Source: Streptomyces mirabilis (GTDB lineage Bacteria > Actinomycetota > Actinomycetes > Streptomycetales > Streptomycetaceae). From it: DNA of 64,000 bases. The translations under genes were made by a program, and so were the position numbers. Every line of letters begins with the position of its first letter. Position 1 is the first letter of the stretch. This document shows positions 37,120 through 45,056 of this stretch, one piece after another. Below the pieces are notes generated by a model. It searched no databases and was not told the origin of the DNA. It was given only the letters and a program-made list of their open reading frames with translations. The DNA is taken from contig NZ_JBCJKP010000001.1 of assembly GCF_039503195.1 (NCBI RefSeq), positions 8,742,001 to 8,806,000 of the forward strand, given 5' to 3'.

Positions 37120-37767
37120 ATGGCGTACCAGGCAGGATGGCAGCGGTCCCAACCGCGACCTGTCCCCGAGAGTCTCGAGGCTCAGGCGTATCTCCAGGAC
37201 TACGCCGCTCTCCTGGATGCCGTGGCGTTCCCGTCCGTCGTCTTCGACCACCGCTGGGACGTCGTGTTGTCCAACGCCGCGTTCGAGACACTTTTCGGCG
37301 GCGTGGGCCCCCATCCGACCGCCATGCCGGGTGACAACTTCCTCCGGTTCGTCCTGTTCCACCCGGACGCGGCCACGGTCCTCGGCGAACACGAGTCGAG
37401 CTGGTGCCTGCCGATGCTGGCCCACTTCGCCGCGGCGGTGGAGCGCCACGGCCAGGACCGCGGACTCCAGTCGATCCGCCGGGACATCGCCCAGGACCCG
37501 ATCATGGAGGCCGCCTACCGGCAGGGCCTGCCGCACTGGATCCGCGCCGTCGGCCCGGACGCCGTCGAGCACGACGGCGCCGTACGGCCGCTGGTGCACC
37601 CCGATCCCCGCTGGGGCCGCACGGACTGCCGGATCGTCGGTGAGACCCCCAAGGCCCTTCAGGACATGGGATATACGCGGATGACCCTGGTCCTGCGCGA
37701 GGCGCGGCACATGACGGCCGGACCGCGCAGGACACGCAACGGCGCGGCGGAGCTGCGCGTGGTGTGA
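37120..37767 (+). CDS. MmyB-type ligand-binding domain protein without HTH
   Basis: A 215-aa PAS-like sensor domain of the kind normally fused behind an XRE helix-turn-helix (MmyB/SCO-type regulators): LQDYAALLDAVAFPSVVFDHRWDVVLSNAAFETLFGG, then DNFLRFVLFHPDAATVL. No DNA-binding domain is encoded in frame upstream (a longer frame from 37001 is in another phase and lacks HTH sequence). ATG 37120 has GAGGGG upstream. Its position opposite the XRE-ImmA module suggests it may act as a separate ligand sensor there; this is inferred. Confidence 0.78.
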   Translation: MAYQAGWQRSQPRPVPESLEAQAYLQDYAALLDAVAFPSVVFDHRWDVVLSNAAFETLFGGVGPHPTAMPGDNFLRFVLFHPDAATVLGEHESSWCLPMLAHFAAAVERHGQDRGLQSIRRDIAQDPIMEAAYRQGLPHWIRAVGPDAVEHDGAVRPLVHPDPRWGRTDCRIVGETPKALQDMGYTRMTLVLREARHMTAGPRRTRNGAAELRVV

Positions 37768-37798
37768 GCCCGCTCGGCGGTCCGGGGTGTGGGCCCGC

Positions 37799-38578
37799 TC
37801 AGGGGTCCAGTACAACGAGCACAAGGGGCACTCCGTCGCACGGGATCAGCCGCATCCCGTCGTGGCGCGTGGTCCGCGCCCCTGCCAGTACGGCCCCGAA
37901 GTCCGGGCCCTTGGTGAGCGATCCGGCCAGATGCGCCGGATCGGCGGACGCGGCCACCCGACCGCGCCCGTTCACCAAGTGGGCGGCCCCGGGCAGCTGT
38001 TGGAGCAGCGGCACGACCGCCGCCTCGAAGTGCCGCAGATACACGTCGGCCGCGGCGACCCCCACGAACCGACCCTCCACCTGCACGGGTGCGGACAGGG
38101 TCAGGCTGTACTCGTCGGAACAGAGGTAGTCCACATAGGGGCCGGCGACCGCCCGCTGCCCAGTGTCGCGGGGGAGGGCGAACCAGTCCCAGTGCGTGTA
38201 GTCGGAGTACGCGCAGTGCGCGGGGTCGAGGTCGAGCAGCAGCGGCCGCACGTCTCCGCCGGAGCCGGTCTGCCACCACTCCAGCCACGCCGGTACGTCG
38301 CTCAGCAGTCCCGGCGCGGCGACGAACCCTACGCCCGACACCAACTCCTGCCGGGTGAGCCGGAGGTGAAGCCCCGGGCGCAGCGCGGCCAGGTCGACGG
38401 TCGCGGGGCGACGGCCCTGCGCGGCGACCCCGGTGAGCCGGGCCGTGGTGTCGGCGCGGGTCTCGGCAACCGCCTCGAACACGGCCTCGAGGGTGGAGCG
38501 GACCTGGGCGGCGACGGCCGCCTCCGGTGTCGCGTCAAGCGTCGCCGTGGCGCCGGCCGGACCGGGGCTCCTGCTCAT
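37799..38578 (-). CDS. Soluble Cache (PDC)-domain protein coupled to GntR
   Basis: A 259-aa protein with no signal peptide or membrane helix. The Cache/PDC fold is suggested by HWDWFALPRDTGQRAVAGPYVDYLCSDEYSLTLSAPVQVEGRFVGVAAADV, including the YVDYL and DVYLRHFEA elements seen in extracellular amino-acid and amine sensors. The C-terminal part SLTKGPDFGAVLAGARTTRHDGMRLIPC is less defined. It begins inside the 3' end of the GntR gene (44-bp overlap), so the two are co-expressed. Cache domains are usually extracellular; a cytosolic copy beside a regulator is unusual. Confidence 0.75.
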   Translation of the reverse strand: MSRSPGPAGATATLDATPEAAVAAQVRSTLEAVFEAVAETRADTTARLTGVAAQGRRPATVDLAALRPGLHLRLTRQELVSGVGFVAAPGLLSDVPAWLEWWQTGSGGDVRPLLLDLDPAHCAYSDYTHWDWFALPRDTGQRAVAGPYVDYLCSDEYSLTLSAPVQVEGRFVGVAAADVYLRHFEAAVVPLLQQLPGAAHLVNGRGRVAASADPAHLAGSLTKGPDFGAVLAGARTTRHDGMRLIPCDGVPLVLVVLDP

Positions 38579-39362
38579 GGGTGCCCTCCAGTGGACGGGG
38601 ACCGGACGCGGCGCGCGGCATCGCGAGGCGGAGGGCGATGAGCCGTGCCGTCGAGGCCTGGACGCACCGCTCGGCCAGCGCTCTGGCCGATGCGTGGGCC
38701 CCATCTTGCACGGCCGAGATTACGGAGCGGTGACGGTCTGCGACTTCTTCACGATATGTGTCGTCCCCGAGCACGAGACACAACAGTGCCCCCACCTCCG
38801 TCTGGAGCGCGACCTGCTCGCGGGTCAGCCGGGCGGACTGGGCCGCCGCGGCGAGCTCGACATGAAACCGGCCGTAGACCCGGCTGCGCGCCGCGGCGTC
38901 CTCGGCGGACGCCAACTCGTCCAGTGTGCGCCGCAATTGCCGCAGGTCGCCCGGCTCCGTGCGCTCCGCGGCCAGCTGGGCGGCCGCGCCCGACAGGGCG
39001 GCCCAGTGGTCACCCAGATCGCGCAGCTCCTCCGTGCTCCAGCCGGCCAGCCGCACTCTGAGCCGCTCCTCGCCGGGGACCTCGGGGAGGGAGACGAAGC
39101 TGCCGCCGCCGCGCCCCCTGCGGGTGGTGACCAGCCCTTGCTGGCGCAGCGCCATCAGCGCCTCGCGCAGCGTGACCGTGGACACGCCGAGCTGGCCGGC
39201 CAGCTCCATCTCGCCGGGCAGCTGCTCCCCGTCGGCGAGCAGGCCGAGCTCGATGGCGTCGCTGAGCCTGCGGATGACCGCGTCCACCCGGGCGCGGTTG
39301 TCCACGGGGGCGAAGACGGCCCTACGGGCACCCTCGGCGCTGTTGTTCACGTACTGCTTCAC
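38535..39362 (-). CDS. GntR/FadR-type regulator with FCD domain
   Basis: Regulator of about 275 aa. The winged helix contains DGEQLPGEMELAGQLGVSTVTLREALMALRQQGLVTTRRGRGGGSFV, and the C-terminal FCD ligand-binding helices span RVRLAGWSTEELRD to RHRSVISAVQDGAHASARALAERCV. Several GTG codons stand at the start; GTG 39360-39362 has AAGG at best spacing. Divergent from a polyamine-type ABC operon, whose promoter and a small palindrome lie between. FCD proteins bind small carboxylates or amines, so it likely controls the importer. Confidence 0.88.
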   Translation of the reverse strand: MKQYVNNSAEGARRAVFAPVDNRARVDAVIRRLSDAIELGLLADGEQLPGEMELAGQLGVSTVTLREALMALRQQGLVTTRRGRGGGSFVSLPEVPGEERLRVRLAGWSTEELRDLGDHWAALSGAAAQLAAERTEPGDLRQLRRTLDELASAEDAAARSRVYGRFHVELAAAAQSARLTREQVALQTEVGALLCLVLGDDTYREEVADRHRSVISAVQDGAHASARALAERCVQASTARLIALRLAMPRAASGPRPLEGTHEQEPRSGRRHGDA

Positions 39363-39378
39363 GGCCACCACCTTGTGC

Positions 39379-39389
39379 GTTGACTCAAC
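39379..39389. promoter_or_regulatory. Candidate GntR operator
   Basis: GTTGA-C-TCAAC is a perfect 5-bp inverted repeat 17 bp upstream of the GntR start, in the region shared with the ABC operon. Typical length and centre spacing for GntR-family sites. Autoregulation is inferred. Confidence 0.5.
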
Positions 39390-39407
39390 CTTTACTCTAA
39401 GGGGGTC

Positions 39408-39436
39408 TTGAGCTTTGAACTATGACTTCATATCTT
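39408..39436 (+). promoter_or_regulatory. Promoter of the polyamine-type ABC operon
   Basis: TTGAGC (39408-39413), a 17-nt spacer and TATCTT (39431-39436) give a good sigma-HrdB-type promoter, about 40 bp upstream of the ATPase start at 39476. Confidence 0.6.
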
Positions 39437-39475
39437 TCCGGTCAACGCGCCAGTGCACCAGAAAGGTTCCCGCCC

Positions 39476-40513
39476 ATGGAGGCAACAGCGATCCGGCTCC
39501 AGGGCCTGCGGAAGGCGTTCGGAGAGACGACCGCCGTGGCCGGAGTGGACCTGGACATCGCCGACGGTGAGTTCTTCTCGATGCTCGGCCCGTCCGGCTC
39601 GGGCAAGACGACCGTCCTGCGGATGATCGCCGGCTTCGAGAGCCCGACCGCGGGCCGGATCGAGCTGGCGGGCCAGGAGGTCACCGGGCTGGCCCCCTTC
39701 GAGCGGGATGTGCACACCGTCTTCCAGGACTACGCGCTGTTCCCGCACATGACCGTCGAGCAGAACGTCGCGTACGGCCTCAAGGTCCGCAAGGTGCCCA
39801 AGGCCGAGCGGCTCCAACAGGCCCGCGAAGCGCTCGCGGACGTACGCCTCGAAGGCTTCGGGGCCCGCCGCCCCTCCCAGCTCTCCGGCGGCCAGCGTCA
39901 GCGCGTCGCACTCGCCCGCGCCCTCGTCGGGCGCCCCCGGGTGCTGCTGCTCGACGAGCCGCTCGGCGCCCTCGACCTCAAGCTGCGCGAGCAGATGCAG
40001 GTCGAACTCAAGGCGATCCAGCGAGAGGTCGGCATCACCTTCGTCTTCGTCACCCACGACCAGGAGGAGGCCCTGACGATGAGCGACCGCATCGCCGTCT
40101 TCAACCAGGGCCGCATCGAACAGGTCGGCACCCCGGCCGAGATCTACGAACGCCCCGCCACCCCCTTCGTCGCGGGCTTCGTCGGCACCTCCAACCTGCT
40201 CGAAGGCGAATCCGCGCAGCAGGTGGTGGGCGCCTCGGGCACGTACAGCATCAGGCCCGAGAAGATCCGGGTCCTCAAGGAGTCCGCCGAGGCCGACGAG
40301 CCGGAGCACTCCACCGCCACGGGAACCGTCGTCGAGGTCGTCTATCTGGGCGACGCCACCCGTTTCCTGGTGGACCTCGACGCGGGCGGACGGCTGACCG
40401 CGCTCCAGCAGAACCTGGAGACCTCCTCCGAGGACGTCGCCGCCTATCGCGGCACCCGGGTCCGGCTCCGGTGGCACCGCCGTCACACCTTCAAGGTCCC
40501 CGCCCCCCGCTGA
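39476..40513 (+). CDS. ABC transporter ATP-binding protein, spermidine/putrescine (PotA) type
   Basis: ATPase of 345 aa powering the importer encoded downstream. Walker [10 protein letters not shown], signature [15 protein letters not shown], Walker [13 protein letters not shown] and the H-loop VTHDQEEAL are all present. The C-terminal TOBE domain (about 250-345, [10 protein letters not shown]) is that of polyamine and related transporters. ATG 39476 with GAAAGG upstream. Unlike the sugar importers in this window, this one has its own ATPase. Confidence 0.93.
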   Translation: MEATAIRLQGLRKAFGETTAVAGVDLDIADGEFFSMLGPSGSGKTTVLRMIAGFESPTAGRIELAGQEVTGLAPFERDVHTVFQDYALFPHMTVEQNVAYGLKVRKVPKAERLQQAREALADVRLEGFGARRPSQLSGGQRQRVALARALVGRPRVLLLDEPLGALDLKLREQMQVELKAIQREVGITFVFVTHDQEEALTMSDRIAVFNQGRIEQVGTPAEIYERPATPFVAGFVGTSNLLEGESAQQVVGASGTYSIRPEKIRVLKESAEADEPEHSTATGTVVEVVYLGDATRFLVDLDAGGRLTALQQNLETSSEDVAAYRGTRVRLRWHRRHTFKVPAPR

Positions 40514-40554
40514 CGACCCCCACGCTCAGTCCCCCCTCACGTATGGAGTACGTC

Positions 40555-41763
40555 GTGCGTCCCAACCGAACCCTCCGCACCTCTCTTCTCGCGTTCACCG
40601 CCGTCGCGCTGCTCCTCGCCACGGCCGCCTGCGGGTCGTCCGACTCGGGCGCCTCCTCGGCCACCGGCCTCAACCCCCCCGACCTCAAGGCGCAGTCGAA
40701 GCTGGGCAAGACCGAGGGTCAGGTCAACCTGGTCGCCTGGGCCGGGTACGTCGAGGACGGCTCCAACGACCCCAAGGTCGACTGGGTGAGCGACTTCGAG
40801 AAGCAGACCGGCTGTCAGGTCAACTCCAAGGTCGCCGCCAGCTCCGACGAGATGGTCAAGCTGATGAAGACCGGCCAGTACGACGCCGTCTCCGCGTCCG
40901 GTGACGCGTCCCTGCGCCTCATAGCCTCCGGCGACGCGGCCCCGGTCAACACCAGCCTCGTGCCGAACTACAAGGACGTCTTCAGCGGCCTGAAGAACGG
41001 TCCCTGGAACTCCGTCGACGGCAAGATGTACGGCATCCCGCACGGCCGCGGCGCCAACCTGCTGATGTACAACACGCAGAAGGTCACGCCCGCCCCCACC
41101 TCCTGGTCCGCGGTCTTCGACGACGCCCCGAAGCACAAGGGGCACGTGACGGCGTACGACTCGCCGATCTACATCGCCGACGCGGCGCTGTATCTGAAGG
41201 CGACCAAGCCGGAGTTGAAGATCAAGAACCCCTACGCGCTGGACCAGAAGCAGTTCGACGCGGCCGTCGCGCTGCTGAAGAAGCAGAGCGGGAACGTGGG
41301 GGAGTACTGGAGCGACTACCTCAAGGAGATCTCCGCCTTCAAGAGTGGTGACTCCGTGGTCGGCACCACCTGGCAGGTCATCGCCAACCTCGCGCAGGAC
41401 GAGGGCGCCAAGGTGAAGGCCTTCGTGCCCAAGGAAGGCTCCACCGGATGGTCGGACACCTGGATGATCTCCGCCAAGGCCAAGCACCCCAACTGCGCCT
41501 ACAAATGGATGGACTGGATCATCTCGCCGAAGGTGAACGCCCAGGTCGCCGAGTACTTCGGTGAGGCCCCGGCCAACTCCAAGGCGTGCACCGAGACCAG
41601 CGACAAGTCCTTCTGCGACACCTTCCACGCCGCCGACGAGAGCTATTGGAAGAACATCGCCTTCTGGAACACGCCCATCGAGCAGTGCCTGGACGGCCGC
41701 ACCGACGTGAAGTGCGTGCCGTACGCGAAGTGGGTCCAGGCCTGGACCGAGATCAAGGGCTGA
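40555..41763 (+). CDS. ABC transporter solute-binding lipoprotein, polyamine type
   Basis: Extracellular binding protein of 402 aa, family SBP_bac_8. A lipobox TAAC follows a hydrophobic core (TSLLAFTAVALLLATAAC). Typical PotD/PotF-family features include NLVAWAGYVEDGSNDPKVDWV near the N-terminus and SAVFDDAPKHKGHVTAYDSPIYIADAALYL. I start at GTG 40555 because GGAG lies 6 nt upstream; the in-frame ATG at 40543 has no ribosome site. The actual ligand may be a polyamine or, given the neighbours, hydroxyproline or its betaine. Confidence 0.88.
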   Translation: MRPNRTLRTSLLAFTAVALLLATAACGSSDSGASSATGLNPPDLKAQSKLGKTEGQVNLVAWAGYVEDGSNDPKVDWVSDFEKQTGCQVNSKVAASSDEMVKLMKTGQYDAVSASGDASLRLIASGDAAPVNTSLVPNYKDVFSGLKNGPWNSVDGKMYGIPHGRGANLLMYNTQKVTPAPTSWSAVFDDAPKHKGHVTAYDSPIYIADAALYLKATKPELKIKNPYALDQKQFDAAVALLKKQSGNVGEYWSDYLKEISAFKSGDSVVGTTWQVIANLAQDEGAKVKAFVPKEGSTGWSDTWMISAKAKHPNCAYKWMDWIISPKVNAQVAEYFGEAPANSKACTETSDKSFCDTFHAADESYWKNIAFWNTPIEQCLDGRTDVKCVPYAKWVQAWTEIKG

Positions 41764-41773
41764 GAGACAACCG

Positions 41774-42664
41774 ATGACCTCCACCGCGCAGGCCGCCGGA
41801 CGGTCCCCCGTCCGGCGGCTCGCCGGGACCCTGCACCGCCGGCCGCGGCTCAGGCTGTCCCTGCTGCTCATCGCGCCGCTGCTGTGGCTGGCCGTGCTCT
41901 ACCTCGGCTCGCTGGCCGTGCTGTTCGTCTCGGCGTTCTGGACGACCAACTCCTTCACCTCCGAGGTCGTGAAGGTCTGGTCGACCGACAACTTCCATGC
42001 CCTGTTCACGACGCCTGTCTTCCGTCAGGTGATCCTGCGCAGCATCGGTGTGGCGCTCGCCGTCACCGCTCTGTCCGCCGTGATCGCCTTCCCGGTCGCC
42101 TTCTACACGGCCCGCGTCGCCAAGCCCAGGTGGCGGCCGTTGCTCGTGGTCGCCATTCTCACGCCGCTGTGGGCGAGTTACCTCGTCAAGGTGTACGCCT
42201 GGCGGCTGATCCTCTCCCAGGGAGGGTTCGCCGACTGGATGTTGAAGCCCTTCGGGCTCAGTGGGCCGGGATTCGGCCTGTTCGCGACGATCATCGCGCT
42301 GACCTACCTCTGGCTGCCGTACATGATCCTGCCGATCCACACGGCACTGGAGCAGCTGCCCGCCAACCTGCTCGACGCCTCGGCGGACCTGGGCGCCCGC
42401 GCCGGACGCACCTTCCGCTCGGTCGTGGTCCCGATGGTGCTGCCGTCCGTGGCGGCCGGCTCGGTCTTCACCTTCTCGCTCAGCCTCGGGGACTACATCA
42501 CCGTGCAGATCGTCGGCGGCAAGACCCAGCTGATCGGCAACCTCGTCTACTCCAACATCGAACTGAACCTGCCCATGGCCGCCGCGCTCGGCACGGTCCC
42601 CGTCGTCGTCATCGTGCTCTACCTGCTCGCGATGCGGCGCACGGGCGCCTTGAGCAGTCTCTGA
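41774..42664 (+). CDS. ABC transporter permease (PotB type)
   Basis: Inner-membrane permease of 296 aa with six predicted helices (LSLLLIAPLLWLAVLYLGSLAVLFVSAFW, SIGVALAVTALSAVIAFPVAFYTA, LLVVAILTPLWASYLVKVYAW). The EAA loop is PANLLDASADLGARAGRTFRSVVVPMVLPS. It follows the binding-protein stop by 10 bp. Confidence 0.92.
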   Translation: MTSTAQAAGRSPVRRLAGTLHRRPRLRLSLLLIAPLLWLAVLYLGSLAVLFVSAFWTTNSFTSEVVKVWSTDNFHALFTTPVFRQVILRSIGVALAVTALSAVIAFPVAFYTARVAKPRWRPLLVVAILTPLWASYLVKVYAWRLILSQGGFADWMLKPFGLSGPGFGLFATIIALTYLWLPYMILPIHTALEQLPANLLDASADLGARAGRTFRSVVVPMVLPSVAAGSVFTFSLSLGDYITVQIVGGKTQLIGNLVYSNIELNLPMAAALGTVPVVVIVLYLLAMRRTGALSSL

Positions 42665-42674
42665 GGAGCCCGCC

Positions 42675-43490
42675 GTGCAACTCTCCCGTTCCGCGCGCAT
42701 CGCGCTCCGCGTCGCCGCCGGGGTCGGCTTCGCGTTCATCTACGTCCCGCTCGCGCTGGTCCTGGTCAACTCCTTCAACCCGGACCGCAGCGCGAGCTGG
42801 CCGCCGTCCGGACTCACCTTCCGCTGGTGGTCGGTCGCCTGGGAGAACGAGGGTGCCCGCGCGGCGCTCTGGGTCTCGGTGAAGGCGGGCCTCGGCGCCA
42901 CGGCCATCGCCCTGGTGCTGGGCACGCTGATCGCCTTCGCCGTGGCCCGGCACCGGTTCTTCGGCCGCGACGCCATCTCGTTCGTGGTCGTCCTGCCGAT
43001 CGCGTTGCCCGGCATCGTCACGGGTATCGCGCTCAACTCGGCGTTCAGTACGGTACTCGAGCCACTCGGCGTCGGTCTCGGTCTGTTCACCGTGATCGTC
43101 GGTCACGCCACCTTCTGCATCGTGGTCGTCTTCAACAACGTCGTCGCGAGGCTTCGTCGTACCTCGGGCTCGTACGAGGAAGCGGCGATGGATCTGGGCG
43201 CGGACACCTTCCGGGCCTTCGCCGACGTCACCTTTCCGCTGGTGCGCTCGGCCCTGCTGGCGGGGGGACTGCTCGCCTTCGCGCTCTCCTTCGACGAGAT
43301 CGTGGTGACGACGTTCACGGCCGGGCCCGGCATCGAGACCCTGCCGATCTGGATCTTCAACAACATGACGCGGCCTCAGCAGGCCCCGGTCGTGAACGTC
43401 GTGGCGGCGGTGCTCGTCCTGCTCTCCGTGCTCCCGATCTACGCGGCCCAGCGGCTGTCCGCCGACACGGCGTCCGGGAGCCGGGTGTGA
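42675..43490 (+). CDS. ABC transporter permease (PotC type)
   Basis: Second permease, 271 aa, six predicted helices. The EAA loop is SYEEAAMDLGADTFRAFADVTFPLVRSALLAG. GTG 42675 has GAGGAG upstream. Forms the channel with the PotB-type subunit. It ends 118 bp before the FAD oxidase of the hydroxyproline cluster, which has its own promoter. Confidence 0.92.
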   Translation: MQLSRSARIALRVAAGVGFAFIYVPLALVLVNSFNPDRSASWPPSGLTFRWWSVAWENEGARAALWVSVKAGLGATAIALVLGTLIAFAVARHRFFGRDAISFVVVLPIALPGIVTGIALNSAFSTVLEPLGVGLGLFTVIVGHATFCIVVVFNNVVARLRRTSGSYEEAAMDLGADTFRAFADVTFPLVRSALLAGGLLAFALSFDEIVVTTFTAGPGIETLPIWIFNNMTRPQQAPVVNVVAAVLVLLSVLPIYAAQRLSADTASGSRV

Positions 43491-43563
43491 ACGGGAGCGG
43501 GAGGTGGTGCGGGCCGGCTACCCGGTGAACTCCCGCATCCGACGCGCGCCGCCGTGGACTGTT

Positions 43564-43608
43564 CCGGCCGTGCTTCCCGACCAGAGAAGCATGTGACATA
43601 GTACTGGC
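43564..43608 (+). promoter_or_regulatory. Promoter and GntR half-site, leaderless start of the hydroxyproline operon
   Basis: GTGACAT (43593-43599) overlaps a likely -10 CATAGT (43597-43602), whose +1 would fall on the GTG start at 43609. No ribosome site precedes that start, so a leaderless mRNA is likely. The same GTGACAT occurs upstream of the deaminase gene and of the GntR gene, as a full palindrome in the latter. Confidence 0.6.
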
Positions 43609-44760
43609 GTGAGCGAGCGACCGACCTGTGATGTCGTGGTCGTCGGAGCCGGAATGGTCGGCGCGGCCTGCGCGCTGTACGCGGCCCGGGCGGGCCTCGA
43701 CGTCGCTCTGGTGGACCGCGGCCCGGTGGCCGGCGGGACCACTGGCGCCGGTGAGGGCAATCTGCTCGTCTCCGACAAGGAACCCGGGCCCGAACTCGAC
43801 CTCGCGCTGCTGTCGGGGCGTCTGTGGGCCGACCTCGGGGAGGAGCTGGGCGAGGCCTTCGAGTACGAGGCCAAGGGGGGCGTCGTCGTGGCCGCCACGC
43901 CCGAGGGGCTCACCGCGCTGGAGACGTTCGCGGCGGGACAACGAGCCGCCGGCGTCGCGGCGGTGCCGGTCGCCGCCGACCAACTGCACGCCTTGGAACC
44001 CCACTTGGCACCCGGCCTCACGGGCGCCGTGCACTACCCCCAGGACACCCAGGTGATGCCGGCGCTCGCCGCGGCGCACCTCGTACGGGCCTCGGGAGCA
44101 CGGCTGCTGACGGGGCGGACGGTGACCGAGGTGCTGCGCACGGCGGACGGGGCGGTACGCGGCGTGCGGACCGACCGTGGTGACCTCCACGCCCCGGTGG
44201 TCGTCAACGCGGCCGGCACCTGGGGTGCCGAAGTGGCCGCGCTCGCGGGCGTCTTCCTGCCCGTTCTGCCCCGACGCGGCTTCGTGCTGGTGACCGAACC
44301 ACTGCCGCGCCGGGTGCGGCACAAGGTGTATGCCGCGGACTACGTCGCCGACGTGGCCAGCGACTCGGCCGCGCTGGGTACCTCACCCGTCGTGGAGGGC
44401 ACCGCGGCGGGGCCCATCCTGATCGGCGCGAGTCGTGAACGGGTCGGCTTCGACCGGTCGTTCTCGCTGCCGGCCGTACGGGCGCTGGCGGCCGGGGCGA
44501 CCAGACTGTTCCCGTTCCTCGCCGACGTACGGGCCCTGCGGACGTATCTGGGCTTCCGGCCGTACATGCCCGACCACCTGCCCGCGATCGGCCCCGATCC
44601 ACGGGTGCCGGGGCTCTTCCACGCCTGCGGGCACGAGGGCGCGGGAATCGGCCTCGCCACCGGCACCGGGCGGCTGATCGCGCAGGCCGTCGCGGGCGGG
44701 ACGCCCGACCTGGACCTCACGCCGTTCCGGCCCGACCGCTTCCCGGAGGAGGGCGGGTGA
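43609..44760 (+). CDS. FAD-dependent oxidase, D-amino-acid oxidase/GlpO type (hydroxyproline dehydrogenase beta subunit)
   Basis: Flavoenzyme of 383 aa. FAD is bound by VVGAGMVGAACALYAARAGLDVALVDRG, and the C-terminal block FRPYMPDHLPAIGPDPRVPGLFHACGHEGAGIGLATGTGRLIA is the DAO closing motif. With the next two genes it forms a heterotrimeric dehydrogenase of the Pseudomonas cis-4-hydroxy-D-proline (or L-hydroxyproline) dehydrogenase type, which oxidises the ring amine to a pyrroline. GTGA joins it to the 2Fe-2S gene. Substrate is inferred from cluster composition. Confidence 0.88.
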   Translation: MSERPTCDVVVVGAGMVGAACALYAARAGLDVALVDRGPVAGGTTGAGEGNLLVSDKEPGPELDLALLSGRLWADLGEELGEAFEYEAKGGVVVAATPEGLTALETFAAGQRAAGVAAVPVAADQLHALEPHLAPGLTGAVHYPQDTQVMPALAAAHLVRASGARLLTGRTVTEVLRTADGAVRGVRTDRGDLHAPVVVNAAGTWGAEVAALAGVFLPVLPRRGFVLVTEPLPRRVRHKVYAADYVADVASDSAALGTSPVVEGTAAGPILIGASRERVGFDRSFSLPAVRALAAGATRLFPFLADVRALRTYLGFRPYMPDHLPAIGPDPRVPGLFHACGHEGAGIGLATGTGRLIAQAVAGGTPDLDLTPFRPDRFPEEGG

Positions 44761-45056
44761 ATCCCCTGGAGCTGGTCGGGGCCGAGCCGGGCCCCGCGTT
44801 CACCCTCACCCTGGACGGCCGCGAGATCACGGCCCTGCCCGGGCAGACCGTCGCCGCCGCGCTGTGGGCGGCGGGCGTCACCTCCTGGCGCGTCACCCGC
44901 GGCGCGGGACGCCCGCGCGGCGTCTTCTGCGGCATCGGCGTCTGCTTCGACTGCCTGGTGACCGTCAACGACCGCCCCAACCAGCGGGCCTGCCTGGTGC
45001 CGGTCCGAGCGGGCGACACGATCCGTACACAGGAGGGGACGGGCCATGGCGACTGA
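44757..45056 (+). CDS. Small 2Fe-2S ferredoxin-like subunit
   Basis: Subunit of 99 aa. The plant-type ferredoxin/2Fe-2S fold contains CGIGVCFDCLV and a later RACLV, together supplying four Cys ligands (C-x4-C-x2-C and C). It carries electrons between the two flavoprotein subunits. It starts by GTGA overlap with the oxidase and overlaps the next gene by about 10 bp. Confidence 0.88.
   Translation: MNPLELVGAEPGPAFTLTLDGREITALPGQTVAAALWAAGVTSWRVTRGAGRPRGVFCGIGVCFDCLVTVNDRPNQRACLVPVRAGDTIRTQEGTGHGD

Noticed and set aside
39476..43490. Naming the importer potABCD
   Set aside because: The family is clear but the ligand is not; the hydroxyproline genes next door make polyamine specificity doubtful, so symbols are withheld.
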